DNA of 64,000 nucleotides from Brachynemurus nebulosus (lineage: Eukaryota > Arthropoda > Insecta > Neuroptera > Myrmeleontidae): assembly GCA_035578155.1 (NCBI GenBank), contig JAPWDM010000001.1:87929576-87993575 (forward strand), given 5' to 3'. A program made the translations under genes and the position numbers. This document shows, in pieces, positions 24,119 through 36,485 of this stretch. How positions within the stretch are numbered: the stretch's first letter is position 1; every line of letters begins with the position of its first letter. The notes beneath the pieces are model-generated. The model saw nothing but the letters and a program-made list of their open reading frames with translations, searched no databases and was not told the DNA's origin.

Positions 24119-27100
24119 GCTAAAGTATCCGTTTCCCCCTCCATAATATATCGTTTCGTATCATACGGGCTGAGCGCCACCTTGTTCTGAGTTACACTAT
24201 ACACGTTATGTTTTTTCGATTGTATCAGGTTTTGTTGTCGGTTTATGATCGTATTGTATTTTAGACAGTCCACGTAATCGTTAAAAGTTATCGTTTTCTT
24301 AACCACAGAGTTCTTTACACCTTTCGCTTTCTTTGCGTGATCCTCGCCGTCCACTTGACAACTGTACATTTTTGACCTTAAACCCACAAATTTTGTAAAT
24401 ATTCGTCCATTTAGCTCATCCTTCATTAACCCGGGTATTTTCTTATTGACTCTTGGCATGTTATATTGATTATCTGCGCTGTAATCTGACGTATCAAAGT
24501 ATTGAATATCTCGTTTCATTATTTCGTAAATATCTAGGCATTTTATCTCGTAAATCAATGAATCGGTATCCGTGTAGAGTAATTTGCTGTTGTTCCCGAA
24601 CGTTGGCTGTATGTAGTTGTAATGAAAATCGTAGACACATGTTTTCGAAATATCCAGAATTGCTTGCCCGACGTATATTGGTTTGTTCATAAACACTTCC
24701 GTTTTCCGTAGTTCGACCGCGATGAGATTCTCGTCAAATATGGTGCGGCTGTGGAAATTCGGTTTCGCTATCATAACTTCCGCACCGTATCGTCCATACC
24801 ATTTCGTTAACAATTTCACAATCCAGTGTTTCCGTACATTTTCCATCGTTTTCCCGAAGACAGCGTTGTTGAGTAGTTTGTAGAGATTTTTCTCGAATTC
24901 GTTTCCCGCCATTTGTCTTAGAGTTGTATTCAAGTCGATGTAGGATTTAAGCCATGGTGATTGACTAAACTGTAGCACTCTATGTATTTTCTTTAACTTC
25001 ATCCCGTGTTGTAGACATTGTTTCAGGTTCCGATAGTGTATCACGTATTTCTGTTTGTTGTATAGCGTTGCTAGTAACATTTCCTGTTTAGTACCGGGTG
25101 CACACATTCTCTTTGGACATAATGGTAAATCGTTGTGTTTATCGTGTAGTTCTCTTGAGTATTCCAAATCCACTTCAAGTATGTATCCTGTTGGTGACTC
25201 GTCGCTTATTTCTCGAACATCTATCTCGGTATTATCCATCCATTTGAAATTTCCCGTTGGTAAGTATTGTGACATTGCCCATCCATATAAGTTGTTCACG
25301 TCATAGTACATCAGGTATTTTGATTCCTCATCCAGATCGTAGGTGTTCATATATTTATTGTTTGCTGTCGCGTATCGGTTACTACACTGGCTTAGTCCAC
25401 CTCGAATACCACGTTCAATGAATAATAATTGATCCACATCAGATATCAGTTCTAACTCCACTTTTGTATATTTTAAGGCTGCATCCCACGTAAGTCCCGG
25501 CGTCTTGTAGTAATGAGCTGGATCCAATCCGTGTGTGCGCATGCATGTATCCCGAAAATTCTCAAAAACATCCGCGAGTAGTAGTATGTCCGTTTTCATA
25601 TATAAAGCCGAGTATTCTCCAAGCGTCTGTATGTTGAATATATCCCAAACTTTTTGTGCATGTGTATAGTCATCCATGGTGATATCGTTGTCGTTGAGTT
25701 GATTGTAGAATTTCTCCCGTGATGGTAAACATGTTTCCTCTAATTTATCCCAGCCTGATATATAATCGTACGGAAAGACACCTTTGCGCGTAAGTAATTT
25801 GTAATCTCTGTTCGGAAATTGCGATTTTACTATGTTGAACTCGTTGAGGTATGAAGATAATTTATCCAGACTGGATGCCATAAATCTAAAAGAGTCGATG
25901 AATCTAAATGTAATTTCGCTGCTCGTAACATGTTTAGTGAATGCAATGTATCGTTCCTTGTTGATTGGTTGTAAGTCGACACGTCCCTCGAATGCTGTTG
26001 CTATATCCTTTATTACGAAATGTGCATCATAACCACTCAAGTTGTGGAATACAACAGGAATCTTATGAAAATCCTTATAATTCAAGTTGCATCCCTTGTG
26101 CGCAGGTCCATTGTATTCGCCGGTGAAGTGGTTATGATCACGAATCACAATATCCTCAGGTTTGAATGCTTTCTCGCAGATGTGGCACCCGGTACTTCGT
26201 TATTTAAGTTGCTGTTGTTCCTCTGGTGTTAACTCGTTCATTGGTATTATGTTGTCATATATGGGTTCCAAGATATTTTCACGTAACGTTGCCAGTTCTT
26301 CCGCGAACCATATTTCGCAATTTGGCCCGCGGTATGATCTATAGTAGCTTAACTGGTTGTTGTAGGAGCAGTGAAAGTAGTAACCGATACTGTATGCCCG
26401 ATGTTGTTGGTACGTTGTTGTATTCTTCTTCTGATTTTCGTTTTCCGTCACAGGTTGCAGGAAGGGTTCCACGTCGGCGTAAATTATAAATGGAACATGT
26501 TTCTTGTTGCTATAATTCTTGAACGATATGTATTTGCTTTTCCCTTCTGGCATTATCACCCGACAGTTGTTCATATTCACGCAGTCTTCTGTATGTTTTA
26601 TCAGTTTATCCTCCGTATGAAAGTAATTTAAGCATCGATCGCAGATGTATTTTTTACTCTTGGTGTTTGCTAGTTGTTTTGACACAAGTCGCGATAAGTC
26701 CTTAATCCAACAGAAATGGTAGCGTAAATCCTGTTCGTTGTCCTCATCCTCATAATACTCGTTCTGTATCATTAGTAGATTTATATGATGTTCTTTCTTC
26801 TCTTTTGTTAGCGCAGCAGGTACGGTTTCAAAATGTCCATTTTGTTTCTTTAGCACAAACACGTTGACTGATATTGTTGGGTTCTCTTTCTCGAATTTGC
26901 TCAGTTGTTGGATCGTCATTGGAAATTGTATCCCGTCTAAATTTAGCACCGTTGAGTAGTGTGGGTACGCTGATGTTCTGTTAACACACCCTCGCTTTGC
27001 TGGATAAAGTGCTGATACCACTGCCCACGCGAAACAGGTGTCATCGTTGAAGTTTTTTACGTTGATACATGCTTGTTTTCGTTTTATTTCTTGAGGCAAT

Positions 27101-27889
27101 TCGATGTAGCTTGATCCATGGAAAGGTGTGTACTTGTTGATGTTCACGGCTAAGTTAATTATGGAGGACAATGCTCACCCGCTCCCCGACTCGGCAAATT
27201 CGCTCAATTTTCTTAGAATTGGTTCCTGTATGTGTTCCACGAAGCATTGTTTTAGGTCTGTACCACGATCTATTATGATATTCGGCGTATTGAAGTGTTT
27301 CATGTCGTATTTGTCCTCATCACCATCAGTTTTAACGAATAACCCGCAAAACGTTGTATTTACTTTAATCGTTAGGTATTGTTTCAGTATATTTTTTATA
27401 CGTCGGGTGAACATTGACCTGACGTCTTCTAAAAAGTCCTTTGGTTCTATGTGCGTTATGTTGGTAACCACTCCCGTTCGTATCCGGCTCGCAAATGCTG
27501 ATTCAACGTCCGCCGATTGGATTCGGTCCGACTGTTTCCGTTGGTTTCGATTCATACCAGCACCTGAAACAATCAACATATCAAAATTATAAAAAAAATC
27601 ATTAAAAAATTATAAAATTTATATTTGAAAAATAAAACTTACCATGTTTTTGTAGCGCCTTCATTCTGATACGAAACCCTTTCATTTTGCCTGCACATGA
27701 CTCGAAGTGTTTCCGTTGTCCCAAATTTTCCGCTCCACGTACATCCTTGTTGATTAGTCTTATGTTGGTATTTGTATGTTTCATCCATTTTTCCAATTCA
27801 TCTGCATCCCGGGTATCCATTTCCAGTAATGATAGCGCGTTTCGTACATTTTCCACCATTCTAGTCGTCACGTCGTTTAATGAAGCCAT
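24091..27889 (-). pseudogene. protein-primed family-B DNA polymerase (PolB), spliced, two nonsense codons
   Basis: Copies the element DNA, probably from a protein primer as in other Polinton and bidnavirus polymerases. Exon 1 is 27889-27643 (ATG, 82 codons). A GT-AG intron of 79 bp (27642-27564) joins codons in phase to exon 2, 27563-24091. Exon 2 stays in one frame but has a TGA at 27175-27177 (after ESGSG) and a TAA at 26200-26202 (after EEQQQLK). Seen in order: a C2HC finger (C-x2-C ... H ... C, near 26640-26580), the exonuclease Asp/Glu YADVEPF near 26475, a CHIC ... DHNHFTG ... HKGCN endonuclease-VII-like Zn motif (about 26190-26085), exo II HNLSGYDAHF, motif A YYDVNNLYG (about 25300), motif B KLLNNAVFG (about 24860), motif C YTDTDS (about 24570) and GLRSKMY. 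Catalytic residues are kept; total length is about 1240 codons. Confidence 0.9.
27564..27642 (-). other. 79-bp intron in PolB
   Basis: Donor GTAAGT after CATG, acceptor TTGTTTCAG. Flanking frames join as codon G|GT and continue as GAGMNRNQRK. The intron is AT-rich and has in-frame stops, so unspliced RNA would terminate. Confidence 0.8.
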
Positions 27890-28659
27890 TGTTGTATTTT
27901 AATTTAAAAAAAAAATCTCGATACAAATTCTTGCAACAATAACAATATTAACTGCTTGAACATTGCTGAAGAAGTGATTTGAGGGGGCACGCGGACCTCA
28001 ATTTATACGATTTTAACTGTTCGAACAATTTTGGAGGGGAATCACAAAAAAATGCTGACTCAGAATTTTTACAACGCAAATAACCGAAGGTCAAATGTCA
28101 AATTCCGAGAAATTTATTTCGCATTTGAAACCTAATTGCTGACTAATCTTAAATAAACATTTTTAAAATTAAAACTTATATAAACAAATTGAAAAAAACC
28201 CCGATTATTATCAGGCTATAAATTAAAATTTCCAAGAAAACTATTTCGTATTTGAAATCAAACGAAGAAATTGCTGAGTCATCAAAATCTTAAATAAACA
28301 TTTTTTAAATTAAAACTTATATAAATAAACAAATTAAAAAAAAATATCTGAGTATGAGTCAGCAAAATCTTAAATAAACATTGCTAAATTAAAGATTTAC
28401 GATGACATTAATGTAAACAAATTCCTGGAACTGACAAGTTGTGACTTGCTTTTAAATAAAATTCCCCTCTGACTATGATGCAAACATATCATGAAATTAC
28501 ATCATCCTAAGTCAGCTAAAAAATCTTAAATAAACAAACTCAAACCGTATAGAAGTCACGAGTTTTTATTAAATAAACAAATTAATCTTATAAAGACTTG
28601 AGTCATATACAAAAAAACCCTCAAGTACAATTGACACCCAAATTTCCGGCAGTACAGTA
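27890..28659. other. non-coding, Polinton right subterminal region
   Basis: Several loosely repeated phrases (CTTAAATAAACATTTTTAAA with AAATTAAAACTTATATAAA) recur about four times between 28140 and 28600. This would be the promoter side of PolB, but I cannot identify a core promoter. Confidence 0.5.
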
Positions 28660-29745
28660 GCGGTCAGAAATCTGGACTGTGGAGTCTGGAGCCTGAAGTC
28701 GTGATTGCGGCTAGCGCTTGGTACAGTGCCCCCCACAAAATTTAAGTACAGTACGCTTCAAAAAGTGATCGGACACCTTTTTGCTCAGGGGGGCCCGCAC
28801 TTTTGACACGGTAGTGTACCAAAAATTTAAGTACAGTACGGTGCCAAAAGCTTGGGGCCACCCCTTGAGTTAGGGTATTCCCCACATTTTTTGACGTGGT
28901 AGTGTACCTTTCGTTTAAAATGACGCATTGCACGTACAGTACGCTTCAAAAAGTGATCGGATACTTTTTTCGCCAGGGGGCCCGCACTTTTGACACGGTA
29001 GTGTACCAAAAATTTAAGTACAGTACGGTGTCAAAAGTTTGGGGCCACCCCTTGAGTTAGAGTAATCCCACATTTTTGACGCGGTAGTTCGTTTAAAATG
29101 ACGCAATTAAGGCAAGCGCGTGTTGGGGTCAAGGTTTGCACGTACAGTATGCTTCAAAAAGTGATCGGATACCTTTTTCAGTTAGGGGGGCTCGCACTTT
29201 TGACATGGCAGTGTACCAAAAATTTAAGTACAGTATGGTGTCAAAAGTTTGGGGCCACTCACGAGTTAGGGTAATCCTACATTTTTAACACGGTAGTGTA
29301 CCCCAGCTATCAAGTTACAACCTAAAATTTAGTCTGCGCATGCGTCGTGTACTTAAATTCAATCTGCGCATGCGTTAGGTTCACATTCAAAAACTACGCC
29401 AGTGTTGGCGCATAATGGGTTAACACAAAACCAAATTCTGATAAGTAAATTGTGATGACGCATAATGGGTTAACATAAATTAATTTGGTTGCGGGTAATG
29501 ACTCATCTCTTACGAATTTCAAGGCTAACAGTATGAGCGAGTGTTGGGGTCAAATGTCAACAACAAATTTTAAATACATGTACTCGGTACGTGCCGGGTC
29601 AGAGATCAAGGTTTGCACATCGATACAGTTTGATGAGTCATCAGTTCGGAATGTGTACCGTAAAGTTACACGATTTCAAATATTGACAAAAGGCTTCAAG
29701 TTGGTTAGTTTTACGGTGCTCCCGAACCTGTACAGCTATTCTACT
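28660..29745. repeat. Polinton right TIR
   Basis: About 1086 bp, inverted complement of 18807-19911, roughly 95% identical by eye with small indels (the left arm has one extra stretch of GTTGGGGT-type sequence). Carries the same subrepeats. ORFs inside it are not conserved in frame between arms. Confidence 0.9.
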
Positions 29746-29751
29746 TCTAGT
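29746..29751. repeat. 6-bp target site duplication, right
   Basis: TCTAGT, matching 18801-18806. Confidence 0.88.
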
Positions 29752-30631
29752 TGAAGTTATTTATTAAAAAATACTCTATAAAAAAAGCTAAGGAGTATGT
29801 TTCCGTCTGGATTGAAAATAGAATCAACGTTATGCGGTCTTAAAGTTTCTCACATTTTGATTGATCAACTTTTTTTGTCATCATTTTTTAAATATTAATT
29901 TTTCGCGAAAATATTTCAAATAAAAGTTGTAGATAATTATATAATCTATAAAAAAGCTATCTACAAAATTTTTCCAGACTCGCGATTACAGAGATAACCG
30001 AGTAATTAATATTTTCAACCGTCAACTAAAGATAGCGGCATCTACAGCACATCGAGTTCCGAAAACTCCGTTTCACACTTATGGTAGATTTCCGTTTGAT
30101 TTTCTAACAAAATTGATGCCCATTCAAAATGAACGGTCTCATTATCTATTAGTAGAAATAACTGCATACATGAAATAACATATTAATAAGTACCAGGACC
30201 GCGTGATCTTACTTCCACACATAAAACTGGTCGATCAGACAAAATGGACAAGACAAGACCTGGCCGACCGATAAAATAACAAAATTGAAGGTTTCACTTT
30301 TAATCTGGCGAAATTTTAGCCTTTAAATCGATGGGTTAGGAGACCTCAAAAATTGACCACTTTTCGAGGTCGGCCCGCGACAATGGACAAAATAACACGC
30401 GGCCGACCAAGTTTACTTGGATGTACTACGTAAGATTAATTAGGTCAACTTCACTCCAGTCTTTAGTTCGATAGGTAAACGGAACGAAGGACTGACGACT
30501 TTTTGATGTCGGCCCGCGACATCGGACAGGATAAGGACTGGTCGATGAAGCATTTTGATAACTTCTAATGGTAAACTATTACAAGAAAAATGAAATTTCC
30601 TTTAGACCGATGGGTAAACACTTTCATTCCC

Positions 30632-30721
<90 letters not shown>

Positions 30722-31971
30722 ATAGGTATATGTAGAAGTTTTACAGAAAATATTAACAGAAAATAAGTAAATAAAATATTTTCACAATATTTATAAGACT
30801 GCAAGTTTTGTTACCGTATCACCAGTTCACAATTTTTTGTAACTTAAACATTATCACATACAATAATGAATAATAAAGATCCCAACATCAAAAAAATGAA
30901 CTCTAGGAATTTACAAAATATAAATTATACTAAACTATGTTCATAAAATTGAATATTATTTAGAATTATAGGGTATTGTCACAATATATAGCAAAAACAA
31001 ATTTTTATTTATCTTCTACTGTAATTTTTTACATCAAAATAAAATCTGAAAATTATTTCTGTTGAACGTGTTATTTTATGTGAGTTTTGATTCAATATTC
31101 TTAAAGAAAATATTCTTCTTTAAGGATTTGGAAATTGATAAAACAGTGGTTTCTCCTACAATAATTATGAATCGGTCCTTACATATTTAAGTTTATGTGT
31201 TTTCTTCTCTATTGATTTATTAAACGAGTTATTTTATGAATGTATGCATTACTGTTGCAATGTTTAAAACGATCACTGAATAAAACTTGTTTTTGTCGTA
31301 TCATTAGTTTGGGTGTGATTATTTGATAGGTGTGCTTAAATTTCCTCCAACATTATCCTTCACAGCAGACAAGTTGGGGCGAAAACCGTACGAGTTATAG
31401 GGGAATAAAATTATCCCGTAACTGACCATCACAATAATACATATGCAGGTAATACTGACGTATATTGTATATACATATAACTTAAAGCGTGTGAAATACA
31501 GACTTGACGATTTTTGTTTTGTAAAGGGGTTCTGGCCCCTTTAATTGAACGAGGCCCTCGGCTGAATCCATAAGGTCCATTCGTTCCTACACGGAGAATT
31601 AAATAAGGATTTCTGTATTTACAACATAAATGTCTCAACTAAGTAGTTTTCAATGCATTATTTCGGTTAGCGAATAAAAATTAGGAGTTGCCACAAAGAC
31701 GTTTCATCGGACGAAATCAGCCCGTAACTGAAATGTACCTACCTTATATACATATTTATTTTGTAAATATTGCAAATTATATTATACTGTGTACTGTTTT
31801 CAAATTTGAAGTAAAAATAGAATTATTCTATAATTTTAAACAGAATAATTCAAAATTACATATTAGGAAATTAACAGTTAATATGAATAATTTACCATTT
31901 ACCAATTTGGGATTCTCTGGATACCTGCCTACTATTATTGTATTGAAGTGTTTTCTTTTCTTTTTATAAAG
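29752..31971. other. non-coding stretch with one (TA)n tract
   Basis: No exon supported. 30180-30550 has repeated GGTCGGCCCGCGACA phrases (about 30368 and 30510) in a locally GC-richer segment. 30633-30717 is (TA)n. Upstream exons of the gene at 31972 are expected on this side, but I could not recognise them. Confidence 0.45.
30633..30717. repeat. (TA)n microsatellite
   Basis: Uninterrupted TA run of about 85 bp. Confidence 0.97.
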
Positions 31972-32301
31972 GAATTAATTCGTTACCTAGAAAAACAATT
32001 TGAAGAAACACAAGAAATGAGTTTGAAACACATAACAACTTTAAAAGAACAAAGAGAAGTGCTTACAAAAAATTTTAAATTATTAAAAAAAAATTTAGTA
32101 ACATCTGAAGACTTAAAAAATATAAAATTAAAAAATGTGACAATCATAAGTAACGACGTAATTGATTATTTAAAAAATGTTCATAAAAAAGGTGAAAATC
32201 TTATAAATTTGATAGCAATAACAAAAAAGTACGAGACGGAGAGAGAGAAGATTGAACCTTGGAAAGGATATGATGATTTTATTGGCGAAGATATCGTAAA
32301 G
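31972..32301 (+). CDS. internal exon, dynein regulatory complex subunit 2-like (DRC2/CCDC65)
   Basis: 330 nt, 110 codons, phase 0 at both ends. The acceptor follows a pyrimidine tract (CTTTTTATAAAG) and the donor is AAG|GTATAA. The protein is a Lys/Glu-rich coiled coil (LEKQFEETQEMSLKHITTLK) ending YETEREKIEPW. The ending compares with the C-terminal half of vertebrate CCDC65 (…LA.I.RKLETE.EKV.PF) as I remember it. DRC2 is a subunit of the nexin-dynein regulatory complex in motile cilia and sperm flagella. The next recognised exon at 34759 continues in the same phase. Upstream exons are not visible. The identification rests on weak coiled-coil resemblance plus the next exon. Confidence 0.6.
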
Positions 32302-32742
32302 GTATAACAAAAATACTTAATAGAATTGCATCAAGGGGAGAAATACCTTTAGATAGGCGAAAATAAAGCCCAATTTTGAAAATTTTTTTAACAAGAAGAA
32401 AATTAATCATTATTTTTGAAGTTTGCATTTTATTTATACCTTTTCCAACAATTTTTGGGATGACTTTTCGAGAGGGTATTATTAGTGACCATAAACTTTC
32501 AAGATGTTAAATTATTTTATTGCTTACAACAAATACCACCCTATGTTCACTCCAATTGTATTTAAATTTGTTACCTGTTTTACAAGCGACGGTTTCTTTT
32601 TGCATTCATATAGATAAGTAGGTAACATGCTGCGAACAATACTGTTGATTATTACCATACTTGAAAAGTCATCTCATTTAAATATTGAAAAACTATACCA
32701 GTATCTAAAAGTGTTATAACATATTTGCTTTTATGCATTATA

Positions 32743-33502
<760 letters not shown>

Positions 33503-34171
33503 GCAGGCACCGAATAAACCGTAGATGTTATTTTGTTATTTCACGCTCTCGAGTGTGTCAGAAGCTCAAACATCCGAAAAACTTCGAATATCGTTTCGAA
33601 TGTCTGAGAGTACATTCTTGAAATGCTTTACTCATATTTTATTTTTAACAAAACGCAATTTTTTTAGGTCTAAAGATATTTCTTTCCTTATGGAATTATT
33701 TAGGCTTAGAAGCTAAGAAAGACACGTGCTTTAGACAGAAAGACAGAAGCTGTAAGAAAGACACCTATTTTTTAAAGTATAAAAATTATTGTTTCTTCTT
33801 ATTGGATGACGATGCCTTCGATGGCATCGTATCAAAGTGGAGGCTTAAAAACAATTTTTTTAGCGGACAAAGCGCAAAATTTCAGTGGATAGTCTGAAAT
33901 CAGAAAATCGAACGGTGTTTTGATAAAAACTTCTTTTCCAGGTTACAAAACCTAAAATTACATCAGTACAGTAAAAAGAATTTAAACAATTGAAGCAAAA
34001 ATACGAAAAACCGACTTTTTTTTAAAAAAAAAATTTTTTAATTTAAGAAGGGTGAATTATTTTAGGTGATGTGATTGCTCTGCAAATATTACGTGCAGAA
34101 AGCACAGGCGCCTGCAGTAAAGTAGTCTCATGTGTGAAAGTAGACACAAATCCACGTTTTATATCATATTT

Positions 34172-34440
34172 GTTCACAACTAAACGTTCTCCCCGCGGAT
34201 TTCTTGATGTCTCTTGAAGCCAACATGATGGTCTATCTAAACCATCAATGGTTTTAACATTGCAACTTATCTTCAACTTGTTTAGATGAAAAACAATCCA
34301 AAAAACTAGAACTTACGTACATAAGTTCTTATGAAACGTCGCAACTAAGTGTTTCCCCGCGGATTGATTTATGTCTCTGGAAAACCCACATGATGGTTTG
34401 TCTAAAACCATCAATGGTTTCAACATTTCTTTACTTGTCC
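34172..34440. repeat. diverged tandem duplication, about 180-bp period
   Basis: TCCCCGCGGATT, TGATGTCTC, ACATGATGGT, CTAAACCATCAATGGTTT and AACATT occur in the same order near 34190-34262 and 34355-34425. Non-coding. Confidence 0.7.
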
Positions 34441-34758
34441 CTCAAAAAAATCATAAGTACATAGATTTTTATTGAACTTGAGATCTTATTTTAACCTATG
34501 GAACTGAAATTTTGTCCATAATATCAATTTGATCTGTTAGTTTAGTCCAGCACAAGATGATACTTATCTTCCAACAAGTTATTTCCTACAGGGATTTCGG
34601 TAGACTCCTTTAACTAATGATTTTTGAGATATAAAGAAAAATATACCTAAGAACAAAAAAATACAACCTAGGTACTTGTTTTCGTAATCCTGAATAACAT
34701 GTTAAAACACAGTTACGATTTTACTGATTACACATTTTATTTCTATGGGTATTTTTAG

Positions 34759-35025
34759 GAAAACGCTGCTACTATGGATAAATTTTGGTGGCGTTACAAC
34801 AGTGTGTCAATACACTGCAACGAGATGAAAAAAGAAAAGCAAGTTTTAGAAAAAGAGAATGTGCACTTAAAAGCTAAGCTTCGAGATTATATGAAAAATG
34901 TTTTGTTAGATGGATCAACACGCACCATGGAATCAAGTTTATTACTCATTTCCCAAATTTCAGTGAAGCCGTTGAAGAAGACAGAGTTTATTGAACCCAC
35001 AGTTGGTTTGAAAATGTCAACTTGA
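34759..35025 (+). CDS. terminal exon, dynein regulatory complex subunit 2-like (DRC2/CCDC65)
   Basis: Acceptor ATTTTTAG at 34751-34758, open in phase 0 to TGA 35023-35025, 88 codons. MDKFWWRYNSVSIHCNEMKK followed by EKQVLEKENVHLKAKLRDYM matches the remembered CCDC65 pattern FW.RYNKV ... L..E...L..EN..L...LK.YL. This is the strongest part of the assignment. The ending KKTEFIEPTVGLKMST would correspond to the short tail after the last coiled coil. The frame is open and the junction is clean, so it looks like a live host gene on the plus strand. No AATAAA is seen immediately downstream. Confidence 0.65.
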   Translation, partial: ENAATMDKFWWRYNSVSIHCNEMKKEKQVLEKENVHLKAKLRDYMKNVLLDGSTRTMESSLLLISQISVKPLKKTEFIEPTVGLKMST

Positions 35026-35493
35026 GCGGGGCACCTATTCTATGGGATAAAATTTTTTTTCATAAATCTATAGTAAGAGGGTGCATGTAATTTCAGCATT
35101 TTTATTAAAATGCATCAACTGTTTGTTAATTTATGTGGTAAATTCCGCACTGGTTTGAAAATTAACATAAGTATATACACGACAAACCTATATACCGGGT
35201 GAGTTTTTTAACAATTGCCATTCGATTTATTCCTAAAACATTCACAACAAAAGCGAAACTACTTTTTTAAAAATTTGGACAAAAGGAAATGCTAATTATG
35301 AAGGTGATTAATATTCAGCTAGATCTTTATTATCATAAAAATTTAGGCAAAGGAAAATGGTAAAAATGCTAATCAGACAAGTGACTCCTTATCAATTAAC
35401 TGATTTTATTTCATAAGAATTCGGACAAAAGGAAATACTAAAAACGCTAATCAAGTGGATAACTAAAAGTCTTTATTTTGGTCAGTTTCACCA

Positions 35494-35495
<2 letters not shown>
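35026..35495. other. non-coding, downstream of the DRC2-like gene
   Basis: Three loose copies of a phrase with ATTCGGACAAAAGGAAAT and CTAATCA (about 35275, 35340 and 35420) form an irregular tandem array. Confidence 0.5.

Positions 35496-35585
<90 letters not shown>
35496..35585. repeat. (TA)n microsatellite
   Basis: TA run directly followed by the tandem array at 35586. Confidence 0.96.
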
Positions 35586-35591
<6 letters not shown>

Positions 35592-35895
35592 GAAGTATAT
35601 TGTTAAAACTAAACTAACCTAACCTAAACTAACCTCGCAACCTAGTTTTTATATCAAAATCGAAGTATGTTGTCAAAACTAAACTAAACTAACCTCGCCA
35701 CCTAGTATTATATCAAAGTCGAAGTATATTATCAAAACTAACTAAACTAGCCTCACCACCTAGTTTTTATATCAAAGTCGAAGCATACTGTCAAAATTAA
35801 ATTAAACTGACCTAACCTTAACTAACTTTATCAACTAGTTTTATATCAAAGTCATAGTATATTGTCAAAACTAATTAAAATAACCTAACCTATCG
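35586..35895. repeat. tandem array, about 60-70-bp unit
   Basis: About 4.5 units containing AAAGTCGAAGTATATT, AAAACTAAACTAA, CCTCGCCACCTAGT and TTATATC. Some units carry AACCTAACC, the complement of the insect telomere repeat TTAGG, but only one or two in a row. Confidence 0.85.
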
Positions 35896-36022
35896 TCAAA
35901 AAATATTCGATAATTTAATATTATATTTGGTACTAACGAACAGCATTTTTAAAGAACATTCCAAAGAGGTACCATAAGTGGGGTTTTACAATTTAAAAAA
36001 ATATAGTTGGGCTCGCTGGAAT

Positions 36023-36485
36023 TTAAGGTCGGGCGCACATTAAAACGCAGTTAACGCAGGTAGGGCAGCGCAGTTTCTGTGACTCTTGTTGTAGAACGGG
36101 ACAGCACGAATTGACACGCAGAGCAGAGCAGCACTGCGTCGTACGAGACCGATGTGGCACTCGTGAATGTGACACAGAAACTGCGCGATGCTGCGCGACA
36201 TTGTAACACGTTCTCGAGTTTTAATTGGTTATATTTCGCCGAAATGAAAATAATTGAAGAAATTGAAGAAAAACAGTGCTGCTCTGCTCTGCTTTTAAAT
36301 TCGCGCTATCTCGTTCTACAACAAAAGTCACAGAAACTGCGCTGCTCTGCCTGCGTTAACTGCGTCTCAATATGCGCCCGGCCACACAGCTCTTTTCTCG
36401 TACTTTTCTGCCCTGCCCTGCTCTGCTTTGCTCTGCCCTGCCATGCATTTACTGCATGATGCAGTTCAATGTGTGCCTGGCCTAA
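36023..36485. mobile_element. MITE with nested inverted repeats
   Basis: Outer ends TTAAGGTCGGGCGCACATT (left) and AATGTGTGCCTGGCCTAA (right) are diverged inverted repeats. A longer inner pair, 36031-36098 against 36312-36380, includes GCAGTTAACGCAGG, CAGCGCAGTTTCTGTGAC and TTGTAGAACG. The element is GC-richer than its flanks. A 101-codon open frame here follows the inverted repeats and I do not regard it as a gene. Confidence 0.65.

Larger units (their letters stand above)
18807..29745. mobile_element. Polinton/Maverick-type element with PolB, no integrase or capsid genes seen
   Basis: A 10.94-kb unit with TIRs of about 1.1 kb. The outermost sequence is AGTAGAATAGCTGTAC on the left and its complement ending CT at 29745. 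The 6-bp direct repeat TCTAGT flanks it exactly (18801-18806 and 29746-29751). AG termini and 6-bp duplications are hallmarks of Polinton/Maverick elements. The cargo is PolB (minus), a 245-aa unknown gene (minus), a zinc-finger/acidic gene (plus), a 118-aa and a 162-aa gene (minus), and an in-phase minisatellite. The usual retroviral-type integrase, FtsK-like ATPase, cysteine protease and capsid genes were not found; the remaining gaps are too short for them. It is therefore internally deleted or a reduced lineage that relies on an integrase supplied in trans. Confidence 0.88.

Noticed and set aside
24453..26489. Plus-strand frames antisense to PolB
   Set aside because: Shadows of the polymerase frame, with no motif of their own.
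10286..27177. Alternative genetic code with TGA as Trp
   Set aside because: Many other stops of all three types and frameshifts occur in the same elements, while the host exons end normally; decay explains it.
34043..34276. 77-codon minus-strand frame with CWLQETSRNPRGER
   Set aside because: It falls in the diverged tandem duplication, and the second unit does not preserve the frame.
36154..36459. 101-codon plus-strand frame
   Set aside because: It lies within the inverted repeats of a MITE and its residues mirror the repeat; no domain is seen.
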